A stretch of 64,000 bases of DNA from Microbispora oryzae (GTDB taxonomy: Bacteria; Actinomycetota; Actinomycetes; Streptosporangiales; Streptosporangiaceae): NCBI RefSeq assembly GCF_017896165.1, contig NZ_JAFCNB010000008.1, forward strand, positions 62,001 to 126,000. The letters run 5' to 3'. Made by a program: the position numbers and the translations under genes. The stretch's first letter is position 1, and each line of letters begins with the position of its first letter. The notes under the pieces are model-generated. The model searched no databases. It was not told where the DNA came from and saw only the letters and a program-made list of their open reading frames with translations. Of the stretch, positions 1-7,250 are shown piece after piece.

Positions 1-111
1 CAGGCCGCCCTGTGCGTGTTGTTCGGCTTCTACCTCAATCAGACGGCGGCGGCCCCGGAGGTAGGCCGCATGGTCTCCCTGATCGTCGCCGCCATCTCCA
101 ACGCGTCCTGA
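1..111 (+). CDS. C-terminal tail of a small membrane protein (5' end outside window)
   Basis: Reading frame 1 is open from the window edge to a TGA at 109-111 and encodes 36 residues. It contains two hydrophobic patches (ALCVLFGFYLN and MVSLIVAAI), so a membrane-associated C-terminus is likely. It sits upstream of the transfer ATPase of an integrative element, where small membrane proteins that help conjugative spread are common. The family cannot be named from this fragment. Confidence 0.4.
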   Translation, partial: QAALCVLFGFYLNQTAAAPEVGRMVSLIVAAISNAS

Positions 112-257
112 CCTCGGCAGCAACCACCGATGCAGCACATTCGAGCACGTCACACAGCGACCCAGAGCGGTCCGCGGAGAGGAAGACGATCGTGACGCAG
201 GAGCGAACCACACCCCTCGTTCATGATCGCGGCATCCGGAACCGTCATTCACTCACT

Positions 258-286
258 CCCGGGGGTGGGCACTACCCACCCCCGGG
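258..286. repeat. Perfect 12-bp inverted repeat with 5-nt loop
   Basis: Arms CCCGGGGGTGGG (258-269) and CCCACCCCCGGG (275-286) flank the loop CACTA. The hairpin ends three bases before the strong Shine-Dalgarno AAAGGAGG at 289-296. It has no T-tract, so a classical terminator is unlikely. Its position suggests control of the downstream transfer operon, either as an operator or as an RNA hairpin next to the ribosome site. Confidence 0.6.
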
Positions 287-295
287 CGAAAGGAG

Positions 296-658
296 GTGGT
301 CATCACGCAGACCACACCCCACACCCCCTTGATCGACCTTCAGGAGGCACACACCCACTACCGCCGCGCCCGGCACCTTCTCGCTTACGACACGCCCGCC
401 CTCGCTGAGATCCTTGCCGCGCTGGACCACATTCCGGCGCTCTGCGCCGAGTCCGCGCGGCTGCGTGCCCAGCTCGCCCGCATCCGGATGGAGCGAGCGA
501 ACCTGATCGCCGCCGCCCACGCTACCCTCGCCGCCCACAACGACGGCGAAGCCGACCCTCTGTCCTACCTGCGTGACGAGCTGGCCGCACCCGACGCCGG
601 CCTCCCGCGTCGGACTCGGGACCGCTACCGCCACCCCTACGGGGGTGAGGCCCGATGA
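296..658 (+). CDS. Small helical protein of the integrative element, unknown function
   Basis: This 120-codon frame encodes a charged, alanine-rich, probably helical protein; residues about 15-90 contain heptad-like runs (RRARHLLAYD, RLRAQLARIR). I recognise no family. The start is uncertain: GTG 296 lies inside the ribosome binding sequence AAAGGAGG, while the next in-frame candidate is TTG 329, rather far from it. Its stop overlaps the ATGATG start of the transfer ATPase by 4 bases, so the two are translationally coupled and it probably serves conjugation. Small proteins of this size commonly sit directly ahead of tra genes in actinomycete integrative and conjugative elements. Confidence 0.6.
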   Translation: MVITQTTPHTPLIDLQEAHTHYRRARHLLAYDTPALAEILAALDHIPALCAESARLRAQLARIRMERANLIAAAHATLAAHNDGEADPLSYLRDELAAPDAGLPRRTRDRYRHPYGGEAR

Positions 659-2481
659 TGGGCCGCCGCCACATCTCCCGTCACCGGATGCGCCGCGACG
701 CCCGCCGTATGCGCCGATCGGGAGTCGAGCCGGTCATGGTGATGACCGATGGGGTGCAGTTCGGCCCGATCGCGATCGTGGTCATCGGCACGTGGCTGTG
801 GCGCTACCGCTCCGAACTCGCCCCTGTCGCCCTGGCCTCGTGCGCCGAGATCGCGGCCGTGGTGCTGCACATCGCCCATCCCACATGGTGGGCGGGCATT
901 CTCGCCGCCGCAGCCGTCGCCGCGTGGCTGGTCGCCCTGTTCGGGCACATGGTCGGGCTCACCTGGGCACCCGAACGCGCCTACGCCGCCGCCCTCGTGC
1001 TGTTGGTTGGGGGGTGGGTCGCGGCGGGCACGGCGCTTGGCCCCGGCACACCGCCGCTTCCCGCGCTGATGATCATCGGTGGCGCGATCTGCGCGGTGCC
1101 GTGGTGGGCTCATCGCCGCCGCCGTGCCCGCGTCCGAGTCGAGCGCACGCTTGCCGCGTGGCCGGAGATCGCGCACGCGGTCGGTCTTGCCGGGTCCCGC
1201 ATCCAATCCGCCGTGGTGGACCTGTGGGGCTACCGCGCCCGCGTGGCCCTGGCGCGCGGACAGACCGTCGAAGACGCGATGACCAAGCTGCCCGCGTTGG
1301 AATCCGCGCTCGGGACACGTCGCGGCGCCGCCCGCATCCAGCCCATTCCCGAGAAGGCGAACCGGCTCGAACTCCGCGTGATCGAAACCGACCCGCACGC
1401 GGATGCGATCACCTGGCCTGGCCCGTCCATCACCTCGATCGCCGAACCGGTCGAGCTGGGCGTCTTCGAAGACGGCTCTCCCGTACGGGTATCGCTACTG
1501 CGCCGTCACGCCCTCGTGGGCGGAGTCGCCGGCGCGGGCAAGAGCGGCGGCATGAACGTCATCATGGGCAACCTGTCGGCCTGCCCGGATGTCATCGTGT
1601 GGGGCATCGATCTCAAGCGCGGCATGGAACTTCTGCCTTGGGCGTCCTGCCTCGATCGGCTGGCCACCACGCCGAAGGAAGCCGCCGCCCTGCTGCGCGA
1701 CGCGGTGACGATCCTCGACGGCCGCGCCGAAATGCTGGCCATGCGCGGCCTTCGCGTGTGGGAGCCCACCCCGGATGCGCCCGCGCTGGTCATCCTCGTT
1801 GACGAGTACGCCGAACTCGTCGACGACGCCCCCGCCGCCATCGGCGCGGCCGACTCCATCGCGCGGCGCGGACGCGCACCGGCCACCACGCTCCTGGTCG
1901 CCACCCAGCGCCCTTCCCAGAAGGCCATGGGACACGGCGCGGTCCGCTCCCAGATGGACGTACGGATCGGCTTCCGAGTCCGGGAACGGCGAGACACCGA
2001 TCTCATCCTCGGACAGGGCATGCACAAGGCCGGATGGCACGCCGACCGGTTGGACGCACCCGGCAAATTCCTACTGAGCGCCCCAGAGCACGACATTCCA
2101 CGCCGCGCCCGCGCCTACCTGCTCACCGATCAGATTGTGCAGGACACGACCACACGGCACGCCGAGCGTCGCCCGGCGCTCGACCCCGTGTCCTTGTCGG
2201 CCCTGAACGACGCCACCACCCGTACGCATACGGTCGTGCCAGCTTCGGTGGAGCCCACAGGCAGGCACGTCCGCAAGGACGCCCCGCAGAAGGCGGATGA
2301 GGCGCTGTGGGATGTGCTGACGGCCGCACCCGATGAGGGAGCCACCCTGAGCGACCTAATCGCCGCGACCGGCATGAGCCGGCCCACCGTCTACCGGCGA
2401 CTCGGGCAACTCGAAGCAGACGGCCGGATCCATCAGGTCAGCCGGGGACGCTGGCGAGCACGCGGCGACGACCCAGCGTGA
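655..2481 (+). CDS. FtsK/SpoIIIE-type DNA transfer ATPase (Tra) with C-terminal winged-helix
   Basis: This 608-residue protein resembles the FtsK-like translocases (TraB/TraSA) that move double-stranded DNA between mycelia in actinomycete integrative elements. The N-terminus is basic. Two or three hydrophobic segments follow (about residues 40-60, 75-105 and 120-145). The motor domain has Walker A GGVAGAGKS at 289-297 and the Walker B acidic pair DE at 383-384, followed by LVATQRPS typical of FtsK domains. The last 60 residues form a helix-turn-helix (ATGMSRPTVYRRLGQLEADG), in the place where FtsK/TraB proteins carry a DNA-recognition winged helix. The gene overlaps its upstream neighbour by 4 bases. 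ATG 655 or 658 could initiate. Confidence 0.9.
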   Translation: MMGRRHISRHRMRRDARRMRRSGVEPVMVMTDGVQFGPIAIVVIGTWLWRYRSELAPVALASCAEIAAVVLHIAHPTWWAGILAAAAVAAWLVALFGHMVGLTWAPERAYAAALVLLVGGWVAAGTALGPGTPPLPALMIIGGAICAVPWWAHRRRRARVRVERTLAAWPEIAHAVGLAGSRIQSAVVDLWGYRARVALARGQTVEDAMTKLPALESALGTRRGAARIQPIPEKANRLELRVIETDPHADAITWPGPSITSIAEPVELGVFEDGSPVRVSLLRRHALVGGVAGAGKSGGMNVIMGNLSACPDVIVWGIDLKRGMELLPWASCLDRLATTPKEAAALLRDAVTILDGRAEMLAMRGLRVWEPTPDAPALVILVDEYAELVDDAPAAIGAADSIARRGRAPATTLLVATQRPSQKAMGHGAVRSQMDVRIGFRVRERRDTDLILGQGMHKAGWHADRLDAPGKFLLSAPEHDIPRRARAYLLTDQIVQDTTTRHAERRPALDPVSLSALNDATTRTHTVVPASVEPTGRHVRKDAPQKADEALWDVLTAAPDEGATLSDLIAATGMSRPTVYRRLGQLEADGRIHQVSRGRWRARGDDPA

Positions 2482-2499
2482 CCGTCAACCGTGCGTAAT

Positions 2500-2573
2500 C
2501 GTCTCAACGTCTCAGTCTCACGCGCGCCTGCACGTATAGCGCGCATCCCTCTCTGAGACGAGACGTTGAGACG
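2500..2573. repeat. Long imperfect inverted repeat built from GTCTCA units
   Basis: The left arm (2500-2520) contains GTCTCA three times. The right arm (2554-2573) is its reverse complement with a single one-base bulge. The 33-nt spacer itself holds a GCGCGC/GCGCGC pair. It lies in the 170-bp gap between the transfer ATPase and the excisionase. Long stems here are candidate clt/oriT-like transfer loci, an iteron set or a strong terminator, and the sequence alone does not decide between them. Confidence 0.6.
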
Positions 2574-2653
2574 AGCACGGACTGTAACCAAGGGAGCAGG
2601 TGCTCACCGAACAGACCGACCACTCCCTGAGGCAGCCCCGGGGGAAGGAGGTG

Positions 2654-2842
2654 ATGTCTACCGTGCAGGCGTACACCGTCGAGCAGGTCGCGGAGATCCT
2701 CAATGTCGGACGTGACAAGGTCTACTTCTTGCTCCGTACGGGCCAGCTCAACAGCATCAAGATCGGAAAGCTTCGCCGTATCACCGATCGGCATCTTGCG
2801 GACTTCGTCGCCTCACTCGAAGAGAACCAAGCTAAAGCGTAG
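2654..2842 (+). CDS. xis: Excisionase-type helix-turn-helix protein (Xis)
   Basis: This 62-residue protein matches the MerR-like HTH_17 excisionases (AYTVEQVAEILNVGRDKVYFLLRTGQL, given here as its leading helices up to residue about 30). Such proteins bend DNA at attachment sites and bias the integrase toward excision. ATG 2654 follows AAGGAGG at 2645-2651 very closely, so GTG 2663 is an alternative start. An in-frame upstream extension to 2600 has no ribosome site. The gene lies upstream of a ribbon-helix-helix gene and the integrase, the normal order in actinomycete integrative elements. Confidence 0.85.
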   Translation: MSTVQAYTVEQVAEILNVGRDKVYFLLRTGQLNSIKIGKLRRITDRHLADFVASLEENQAKA

Positions 2843-2864
2843 AACAGCGTGCTACGTTGTTCTA
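2840..2864. promoter_or_regulatory. Palindromic operator candidate behind xis
   Basis: Arms TAGAACAGCGT (2840-2850) and ACGTTGTTCTA (2854-2864) are reverse complements except for one position, around the spacer GCT. The left arm begins in the xis stop codon. No T-tract follows, so a protein-binding site is more likely than a terminator. It could serve the ribbon-helix-helix protein or the excisionase, controlling the downstream integrase transcript. Confidence 0.5.
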
Positions 2865-2981
2865 CAGAGCGAGGAAGCCCCAGGAAGACGGGACTTCGGC
2901 TCACGCCTCTTGAAGACTCCATCGACGCGCACGCGCTCTCGGTCTTCAGTGTCGAGATCACGAAAGGAAAGGATTCGCTCC

Positions 2982-3164
2982 ATGACGAGCGATCGAACCA
3001 CCCTGCCCCCCGTACGGGTCGATGCGGCATTCAAGGAACGCCTCGCCCGCTACGCCGAATCGCAGGAGCGCGACGTGTCCTGGGTGATCAGGAAGGCGAT
3101 CGAGGAGTATCTCAACCGTCACGAGGAGGGATCAGTTGGCAAAGATCCTGATCGGCAAGCATGA
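2982..3164 (+). CDS. Ribbon-helix-helix (CopG/Arc-type) DNA-binding protein
   Basis: This 60-residue protein has the classic layout of a RHH repressor: a short beta strand (LPPVRVDAAFKERL) followed by two helices (ARYAESQERDVSWVIRKAI, EEYLNR). RHH dimers bind short direct or inverted repeats. ATG 2982 is preceded by AAAGGAAAGGA with normal spacing; the longer in-frame extension lacks a ribosome site. Its 3' end overlaps the integrase start by 29 bases, implying coupled expression, and it is the obvious candidate regulator of integrase or excision. The palindrome at 2840-2864 is a possible target. Confidence 0.8.
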   Translation: MTSDRTTLPPVRVDAAFKERLARYAESQERDVSWVIRKAIEEYLNRHEEGSVGKDPDRQA

Positions 3165-4401
3165 AGGGACCATTTACCCCGAGGGGGACGGCTTCACGGG
3201 AGCCATCTCCCTCGGGTTCGGTCCCGACGGCCGACGCCGTCGGCTCAAGCGCAAGGGCAAGACGAAAGCAGAGGTCAAGGACAAGCTCGTCCAGGCGGTG
3301 AAGGACCTGGAGACGGGGATCAAGAGCACGGACAACTACACAGTTCGCGACGCTGTCGAAGACTGGTTATCGAAGGGCCTCAAGGGGCGAGACGAGAGCA
3401 CGATCACGACCCTGCGCATCCTCGCCACCAAGCACGTCATTCCTCTGATCGGCAAGGCCAAGATCAAGGAACTGCGCGCCGACGATGTGGACGCGTGGCT
3501 CGACGGCCTGACGGACAAGCTGTCCACACGCAGCCTGCAAACGGTTCACTCGATCCTCAAGCGAGCCATCCGGCAGGCTCAAGCACGCGACATGGTGCTG
3601 AGGAACGTCGCCGAGCTGGTCACCACGCCCAAGGGCAAGACTGGACGGCCTAGCAAAGCCCTCACCCTCGCCCAGGCCAAGTCCCTGCTGAGTGCCGCCG
3701 AGTCATCCTCTCTGCACGCCTACGTGCTGCTCAGTCTCATGACGGGCATCCGCACCGAGGAGGCTCGCGCCCTCCGCTGGGATCACGTCGTCGCCTGGGT
3801 CGAGAAGGCCGGCGCATGGCGGCCGGTCACCGAGGCCGGGTTCGATCACGAGAGGTTCGCCATCTACGTGTGGCGTGCGGACCGCGTCGGTGGCGACACG
3901 AAGACGCGGAAGTCCCGGCGCACGCTGGAACTCCCCCAGCAAGCCATCGACGAGCTACGTCAGCACCACGCACGGCAGGCCGCTCAGCGGCTCAAAGCGG
4001 GTGAGGCATGGCAGGATCACGGCCTGACCTTCTGCACCACGGTCGGCACTCCCCTGGACGCCCACAACGTTCGGCGATCCTTCCGGGCGATCACCAAGAA
4101 GGCCGGACTCGGGAAGGAGTGGACTCCTCGTGAGTTGCGCCACTCGTTCGTATCGATCATGAGCGACAACGGCGTACCTCTCGAAACCATCGCCGATCTC
4201 GTCGGGCACGCGGGCACCAGGGTCACCGAGCAGGTCTACCGGCACCAGCTCAAGCCGGTGATCACCGAGGGTGCCGGAACCATCGACACGATCTTCGGCG
4301 ACAGCAAGAAGAAACAGAGGAAGAAGTTCACGGTCGGACGGGACTCCCAGATGAGCGCCCGCAGCCGTAGGCGGATCCAGGGACCGGGTAAGTCCGCCTG
4401 A
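3136..4401 (+). CDS. int: Tyrosine recombinase / site-specific integrase
   Basis: This 421-residue integrase has an N-terminal AP2-like arm-binding region (about 1-60), a SAM-like core-binding domain (about 65-165) and a catalytic domain. Visible catalytic residues are Arg206 (TGIRTEEARALRW), Arg335 with His336 (PRELRHSF), His358 (VGHAG) and nucleophile Tyr368 (EQVYRH). The first box II histidine is replaced by Arg332, as in several actinobacterial integrases. TTG 3136 follows GAGGAGGG. The gene ends 90 bases from the 3' end of tRNA-Ala on the other strand, so that tRNA is very probably the attachment target. Function: integration and excision of the element whose transfer genes lie upstream. 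Confidence 0.93.
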   Translation: MAKILIGKHEGTIYPEGDGFTGAISLGFGPDGRRRRLKRKGKTKAEVKDKLVQAVKDLETGIKSTDNYTVRDAVEDWLSKGLKGRDESTITTLRILATKHVIPLIGKAKIKELRADDVDAWLDGLTDKLSTRSLQTVHSILKRAIRQAQARDMVLRNVAELVTTPKGKTGRPSKALTLAQAKSLLSAAESSSLHAYVLLSLMTGIRTEEARALRWDHVVAWVEKAGAWRPVTEAGFDHERFAIYVWRADRVGGDTKTRKSRRTLELPQQAIDELRQHHARQAAQRLKAGEAWQDHGLTFCTTVGTPLDAHNVRRSFRAITKKAGLGKEWTPRELRHSFVSIMSDNGVPLETIADLVGHAGTRVTEQVYRHQLKPVITEGAGTIDTIFGDSKKKQRKKFTVGRDSQMSARSRRRIQGPGKSA

Positions 4402-4440
4402 GGTGGCTCCCCGTTTGGCTCCCCAGGACCCCAAGATCAG

Positions 4441-4474
4441 AAAAGGGGCCCCGGAGGAACCTCCGAGACCCCTT
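4441..4474 (-). terminator. Intrinsic terminator of tRNA-Ala
   Basis: Read on the minus strand, a 16-bp stem (14 pairs) with a 2-nt loop spans 4474-4443 and is followed by TTTTCT. It lies 17 bases past the tRNA 3' end. The integrase ends on the opposite side, so the hairpin may also block converging transcripts. Confidence 0.75.
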
Positions 4475-4490
4475 CTCACCTGCAAAATCG

Positions 4491-4567
4491 TGGTGGAGCT
4501 ATGGGGATTTGAACCCCAGACCCCTTCGATGCGAACGAAGTGCGCTACCGGACTGCGCTATAGCCCC
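4491..4567 (-). tRNA. tRNA-Ala (anticodon CGC)
   Basis: A 77-nt cloverleaf is read on the minus strand: acceptor GGGGCTA/TAGCTCC, D stem GCGC/GCGC, anticodon stem CTTCG/CGAAG around loop TTCGCAT, T arm TGGGG-TTCAAAT-CCCCA, and an encoded CCA. The G3:U70 pair, the alanine identity element, is present. The 3' end faces the integrase, as expected for an integration target restored by the element. Confidence 0.95.
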
Positions 4568-4616
4568 AACGACTCGACTAGATTAGCAAACTCTTGGGGC
4601 TCCTCGCGCCAACCGC

Positions 4617-5321
4617 TCAGTCTCCGACCGCGCGCCGGTCGTCGGCGTACTGGTCGAACACCTGGACCCGCCTGCGCGCCTCGAACTGGATGATCTCCGC
4701 CTCCCGCGCCATCGCGGCGAGGGCCCGGCGGCGCTCCCGCTGCCGGCGCAGGTGCTCGGCCCGCGCCCGGGCCGCCTTCTCCCGCTGCTCCCGGTCGGCT
4801 CGTACGGCGACACGGAGGATCAGGAAGTAGCCGGTGAGCAGCACGCCGGAGGGGGCCACGCCCCACCAGGGCACGACCCGTACGGCCGCCGTGACGACGG
4901 AGGCCAGCACCAGCAGGATGCTCCACACGAGCCTGCGGCGCCTGCGAGCCAGGATCCGGGCACGGCGACGGGCGGCCACCTTCCACGGCGCGACCTTCTG
5001 GGGCCCCGTCCGCTGGCCGGCCTCGGCGTCGCCGACCGCGGCGTCCCCAGCCACGCCGTGAGAGTCGTGAGAGTCCGCGGCGGTGGCGTCCGTACGCGGC
5101 GCCTCGGGCTCCGCCCCGCCATTGGAGCGGTCCTTCGCGGGCGCCTCGACGACCGTGTCCGCCTCGGCCACCTCGTCGGCGGCCTCCTCCGCGTCCTCCG
5201 CCGGGAACGCGGGATCGGAGAGAAGCTCGTCCTCGATGTCCTTGTCGCGGCGCAGCCACATGGGCAGCAGGACGCTGAGCCACATGACGACGATGGCCAG
5301 ATAGAGGAAGGCGCTACCCAT
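4617..5321 (-). CDS. sepX: SepX/GlpR-like septation membrane protein
   Basis: This 234-residue protein has an N-terminal membrane helix (FLYLAIVVMWLSVLLPMWL), an acidic Ala/Glu-rich linker (about 35-120), an arginine-rich patch (RRRARILARRRRR), two further hydrophobic segments (about 130-170) and a basic coiled-coil tail. This architecture and the gene order with an acetyltransferase, a MoeA-like protein and galU match the conserved actinobacterial protein known as SepX in Streptomyces and GlpR in corynebacteria, which binds the gephyrin-like Glp and stabilises the divisome. ATG 5321 was chosen because CAGGTGG lies just upstream; an in-frame ATG at 5339 lacks a ribosome site. The assignment rests on synteny plus architecture. 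Confidence 0.75.
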   Translation of the reverse strand: MGSAFLYLAIVVMWLSVLLPMWLRRDKDIEDELLSDPAFPAEDAEEAADEVAEADTVVEAPAKDRSNGGAEPEAPRTDATAADSHDSHGVAGDAAVGDAEAGQRTGPQKVAPWKVAARRRARILARRRRRLVWSILLVLASVVTAAVRVVPWWGVAPSGVLLTGYFLILRVAVRADREQREKAARARAEHLRRQRERRRALAAMAREAEIIQFEARRRVQVFDQYADDRRAVGD

Positions 5322-5513
5322 GGCGCCACCTGCGGGCATGCGGATGGGCGGTCAGGTGGGCATGGCGAACACATCCGGTGACGGGTGTCGGCGGAGAGGT
5401 GTTCACGTCACGCACCGTAGGACTGTGTGTCACTGATTGACGAGCATTCGGTCCGGTGTGTCGCGAGATCGTCAAAGCTGTTCATGTAATTCGATCCCAT
5501 GTGCGACCTCGGC

Positions 5514-6173
5514 TCAGCCCGGACTCGGCTCGTTTCTCCGGGCCGCCTGCTCGGCCAGCGTCCTGCGCCATTGGACGAGCAGACCGCGCGGGGCGTCCTC
5601 GACCGTCAGCGCGTAGCAGATGTGGTCGCGCCAGGCGCCGTCGATGTGAAGCTGACGCCTGCGCACGCCCTCCTCGCGGAAGCCGAGTTTCTCCACGACC
5701 CTGCGGCTGGCCTGGTTCTCCGGCCGGATGTTGGCCTCCAGACGGTGTAAACCGGTGGTGAAGAAGCAGTGGTCGACGGCCATCGCCAGAGCGGTGGGGA
5801 TGATCCCGCGGCCCGCGAGGGCGCCGTCGATCCAGTAACCCACCTGGGCGGACCTGGCCGAGCCCCACACGATGGCGCCGACCGTCAACTGGCCCGCGAA
5901 CCGGCCCTCGTACGTGACGACCCAGGGCATGGCCAGCCCCTGCCGGGCCTCGCGGCGGAGCGTGCCCACCATCGAGACGTACGGCCCCAGCCCGGTCCTG
6001 AAGAGCGGGGTCTCCGGGTTGCTCGGCTCCCAGGGGCGCAACCACTCGGCGTTGCGCAGGCGGCAGTCACGCCAGTCCCTGACGTCTCGCAGGCGCAGCG
6101 GCCGGAGCGACACGGGTCCCTCCACCAGGGTCGCCGGCCAGCCGCGTAGTCGATCCATTCGACAATCATCCAC
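5514..6173 (-). CDS. GNAT N-acetyltransferase, RimJ/RimL type
   Basis: This 219-residue GNAT-fold enzyme probably transfers acetyl from acetyl-CoA to a protein N-terminal amine, as RimJ/RimL proteins do. Visible motifs: the N-terminal strand VSLRPLRLRDVRDW, motif A region GYWIDGALAGRGIIPTALAM (R/Q-x-x-G-x-G/A signature at residues about 118-124) and motif B LEANIRPENQASRRVVEKLG. The substrate is unknown. It lies between the SepX-like gene and mog, part of a neighbourhood conserved in actinobacteria. A second ATG at 6158 is a possible start and has GGTGGAT about ten bases upstream. Confidence 0.85.
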   Translation of the reverse strand: MDDCRMDRLRGWPATLVEGPVSLRPLRLRDVRDWRDCRLRNAEWLRPWEPSNPETPLFRTGLGPYVSMVGTLRREARQGLAMPWVVTYEGRFAGQLTVGAIVWGSARSAQVGYWIDGALAGRGIIPTALAMAVDHCFFTTGLHRLEANIRPENQASRRVVEKLGFREEGVRRRQLHIDGAWRDHICYALTVEDAPRGLLVQWRRTLAEQAARRNEPSPG

Positions 6174-6233
6174 CGGAAGAGGGGCAACGCGCCACGTGGG
6201 TGACGACGCGACCGGGATTTCGGCGGCCGGGGG

Positions 6234-6710
6234 TCAGGCGACGTGGTCGCCGCCGCCCATCTGGTCCACCACGTGGGCCAGGATCGGGGCGAGCACCCCC
6301 ATGCCGTCGCGCACGCCGCCGGTCGAGCCCGGCAGGTTGACGATCAGCGTACGCCCGGCCTGACCGGCGAGGCCGCGGGACAGGATCGAGGTCGGCACCT
6401 TGTCACGGTTGACCTGCCGTACGGCCTCGGCGATGCCCGGGATCTCGCGGTCGATCACCCTTCGGGTCATCTCGGGGGTGAGGTCGAGCGGCGTCACTCC
6501 GGTGCCCCCCGTCGTGACGATCACGTCGTAGCCCTCGGCCACCCCCGCGCGCAGGGCCTCCTCGACGGGCTCTCCGTCCGGGACCACCCGCGGCCCGTCC
6601 ACCTGATCGCAGCCCGCCTCCTGGAGCAGGCCGGCCAGCAGCGGCCCGGAGCGGTCCGCGTAGACACCGGCCGACGCCCGGTTTGAGACGGTTACCACCA
6701 GTGCCCGCAA
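6234..6710 (-). CDS. mog: Molybdopterin adenylyltransferase MogA
   Basis: This 158-residue protein adenylylates molybdopterin before molybdenum insertion. Diagnostic motifs are VTTGGTGVTPLDLTPE (about 65-80), SRGLAGQAG (about 110) and the nucleotide loop NLPGSTGG (about 125). Its length fits the single-domain MogA/MoaB family. It follows moaC and the MoeA-like gene on the same strand, so the cluster can perform sequential late steps of molybdenum cofactor synthesis. Its start at 6710 is 63 bases downstream of the moaC stop. Confidence 0.93.
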   Translation of the reverse strand: MRALVVTVSNRASAGVYADRSGPLLAGLLQEAGCDQVDGPRVVPDGEPVEEALRAGVAEGYDVIVTTGGTGVTPLDLTPEMTRRVIDREIPGIAEAVRQVNRDKVPTSILSRGLAGQAGRTLIVNLPGSTGGVRDGMGVLAPILAHVVDQMGGGDHVA

Positions 6711-6773
6711 CGTCGCGTCCTCTCCCTCACCGCCACGACCGGAACCGTCCGGCCGGAACCAACCGATTACGGG

Positions 6774-7250
6774 TCACTCGCCGCCGGGGCGGGCCCAGCG
6801 CCCGGTCTTCCCGCCGGTCTTCTCCTCCACCCGGACCCCGGTGATCACCGCCGCCGGGTCGACCGCCTTGATCATGTCGACCAGGGCGAGCGCGGCCACG
6901 GTCACGGCCGTGAGCGCCTCCATCTCCACCCCGGTGCGGTCGGCCGTACGGACCCTGGCGCTGATGTCCACACCGTCGTCCGCCACGGACAACTCGACCT
7001 TCACCCCGTGCAGGGCGATCGGGTGGCACAGCGGCACCAGGTCGGGGGTGCGCTTGGCGCCCATGATCCCGGCGATCCGCGCCACCCCCAGAGCGTCGCC
7101 CTTCGGCACCTCGCCGGAGCGCAGCACGGCCACCGCCTCCGGCGACAGCAGCACGCGGCCGGTCGCGACCGCCGTACGGGCGCTGATCTCCTTCTCCGAT
7201 ACGTCGACCATCCGGGCCGCGCCCGACTCGTCGATGTGCGTCAGCTTCAC
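6774..7250 (-). CDS. moaC: Cyclic pyranopterin monophosphate synthase MoaC
   Basis: This 158-residue enzyme converts 3',8-cyclo-7,8-dihydro-GTP to cyclic pyranopterin monophosphate in molybdenum cofactor synthesis. Family motifs are visible: MVDVSEKEISARTAVATG near the N-terminus and KGDALGVARIAGIMGAKRT followed by DLVPLCHPI, which form the active site. GTG 7250 is chosen because it overlaps the upstream stop codon as GTGA (4-bp overlap), giving translational coupling to the MoeA/Glp gene. Length is standard for the family. Confidence 0.95.
   Translation of the reverse strand: MKLTHIDESGAARMVDVSEKEISARTAVATGRVLLSPEAVAVLRSGEVPKGDALGVARIAGIMGAKRTPDLVPLCHPIALHGVKVELSVADDGVDISARVRTADRTGVEMEALTAVTVAALALVDMIKAVDPAAVITGVRVEEKTGGKTGRWARPGGE

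Noticed and set aside
573..1802. Long Arg/Pro-rich open frame on the plus strand
   Set aside because: It overlaps the transfer ATPase in another frame and has the low-complexity Arg/Pro/Gly composition of shadow frames in high-GC DNA.
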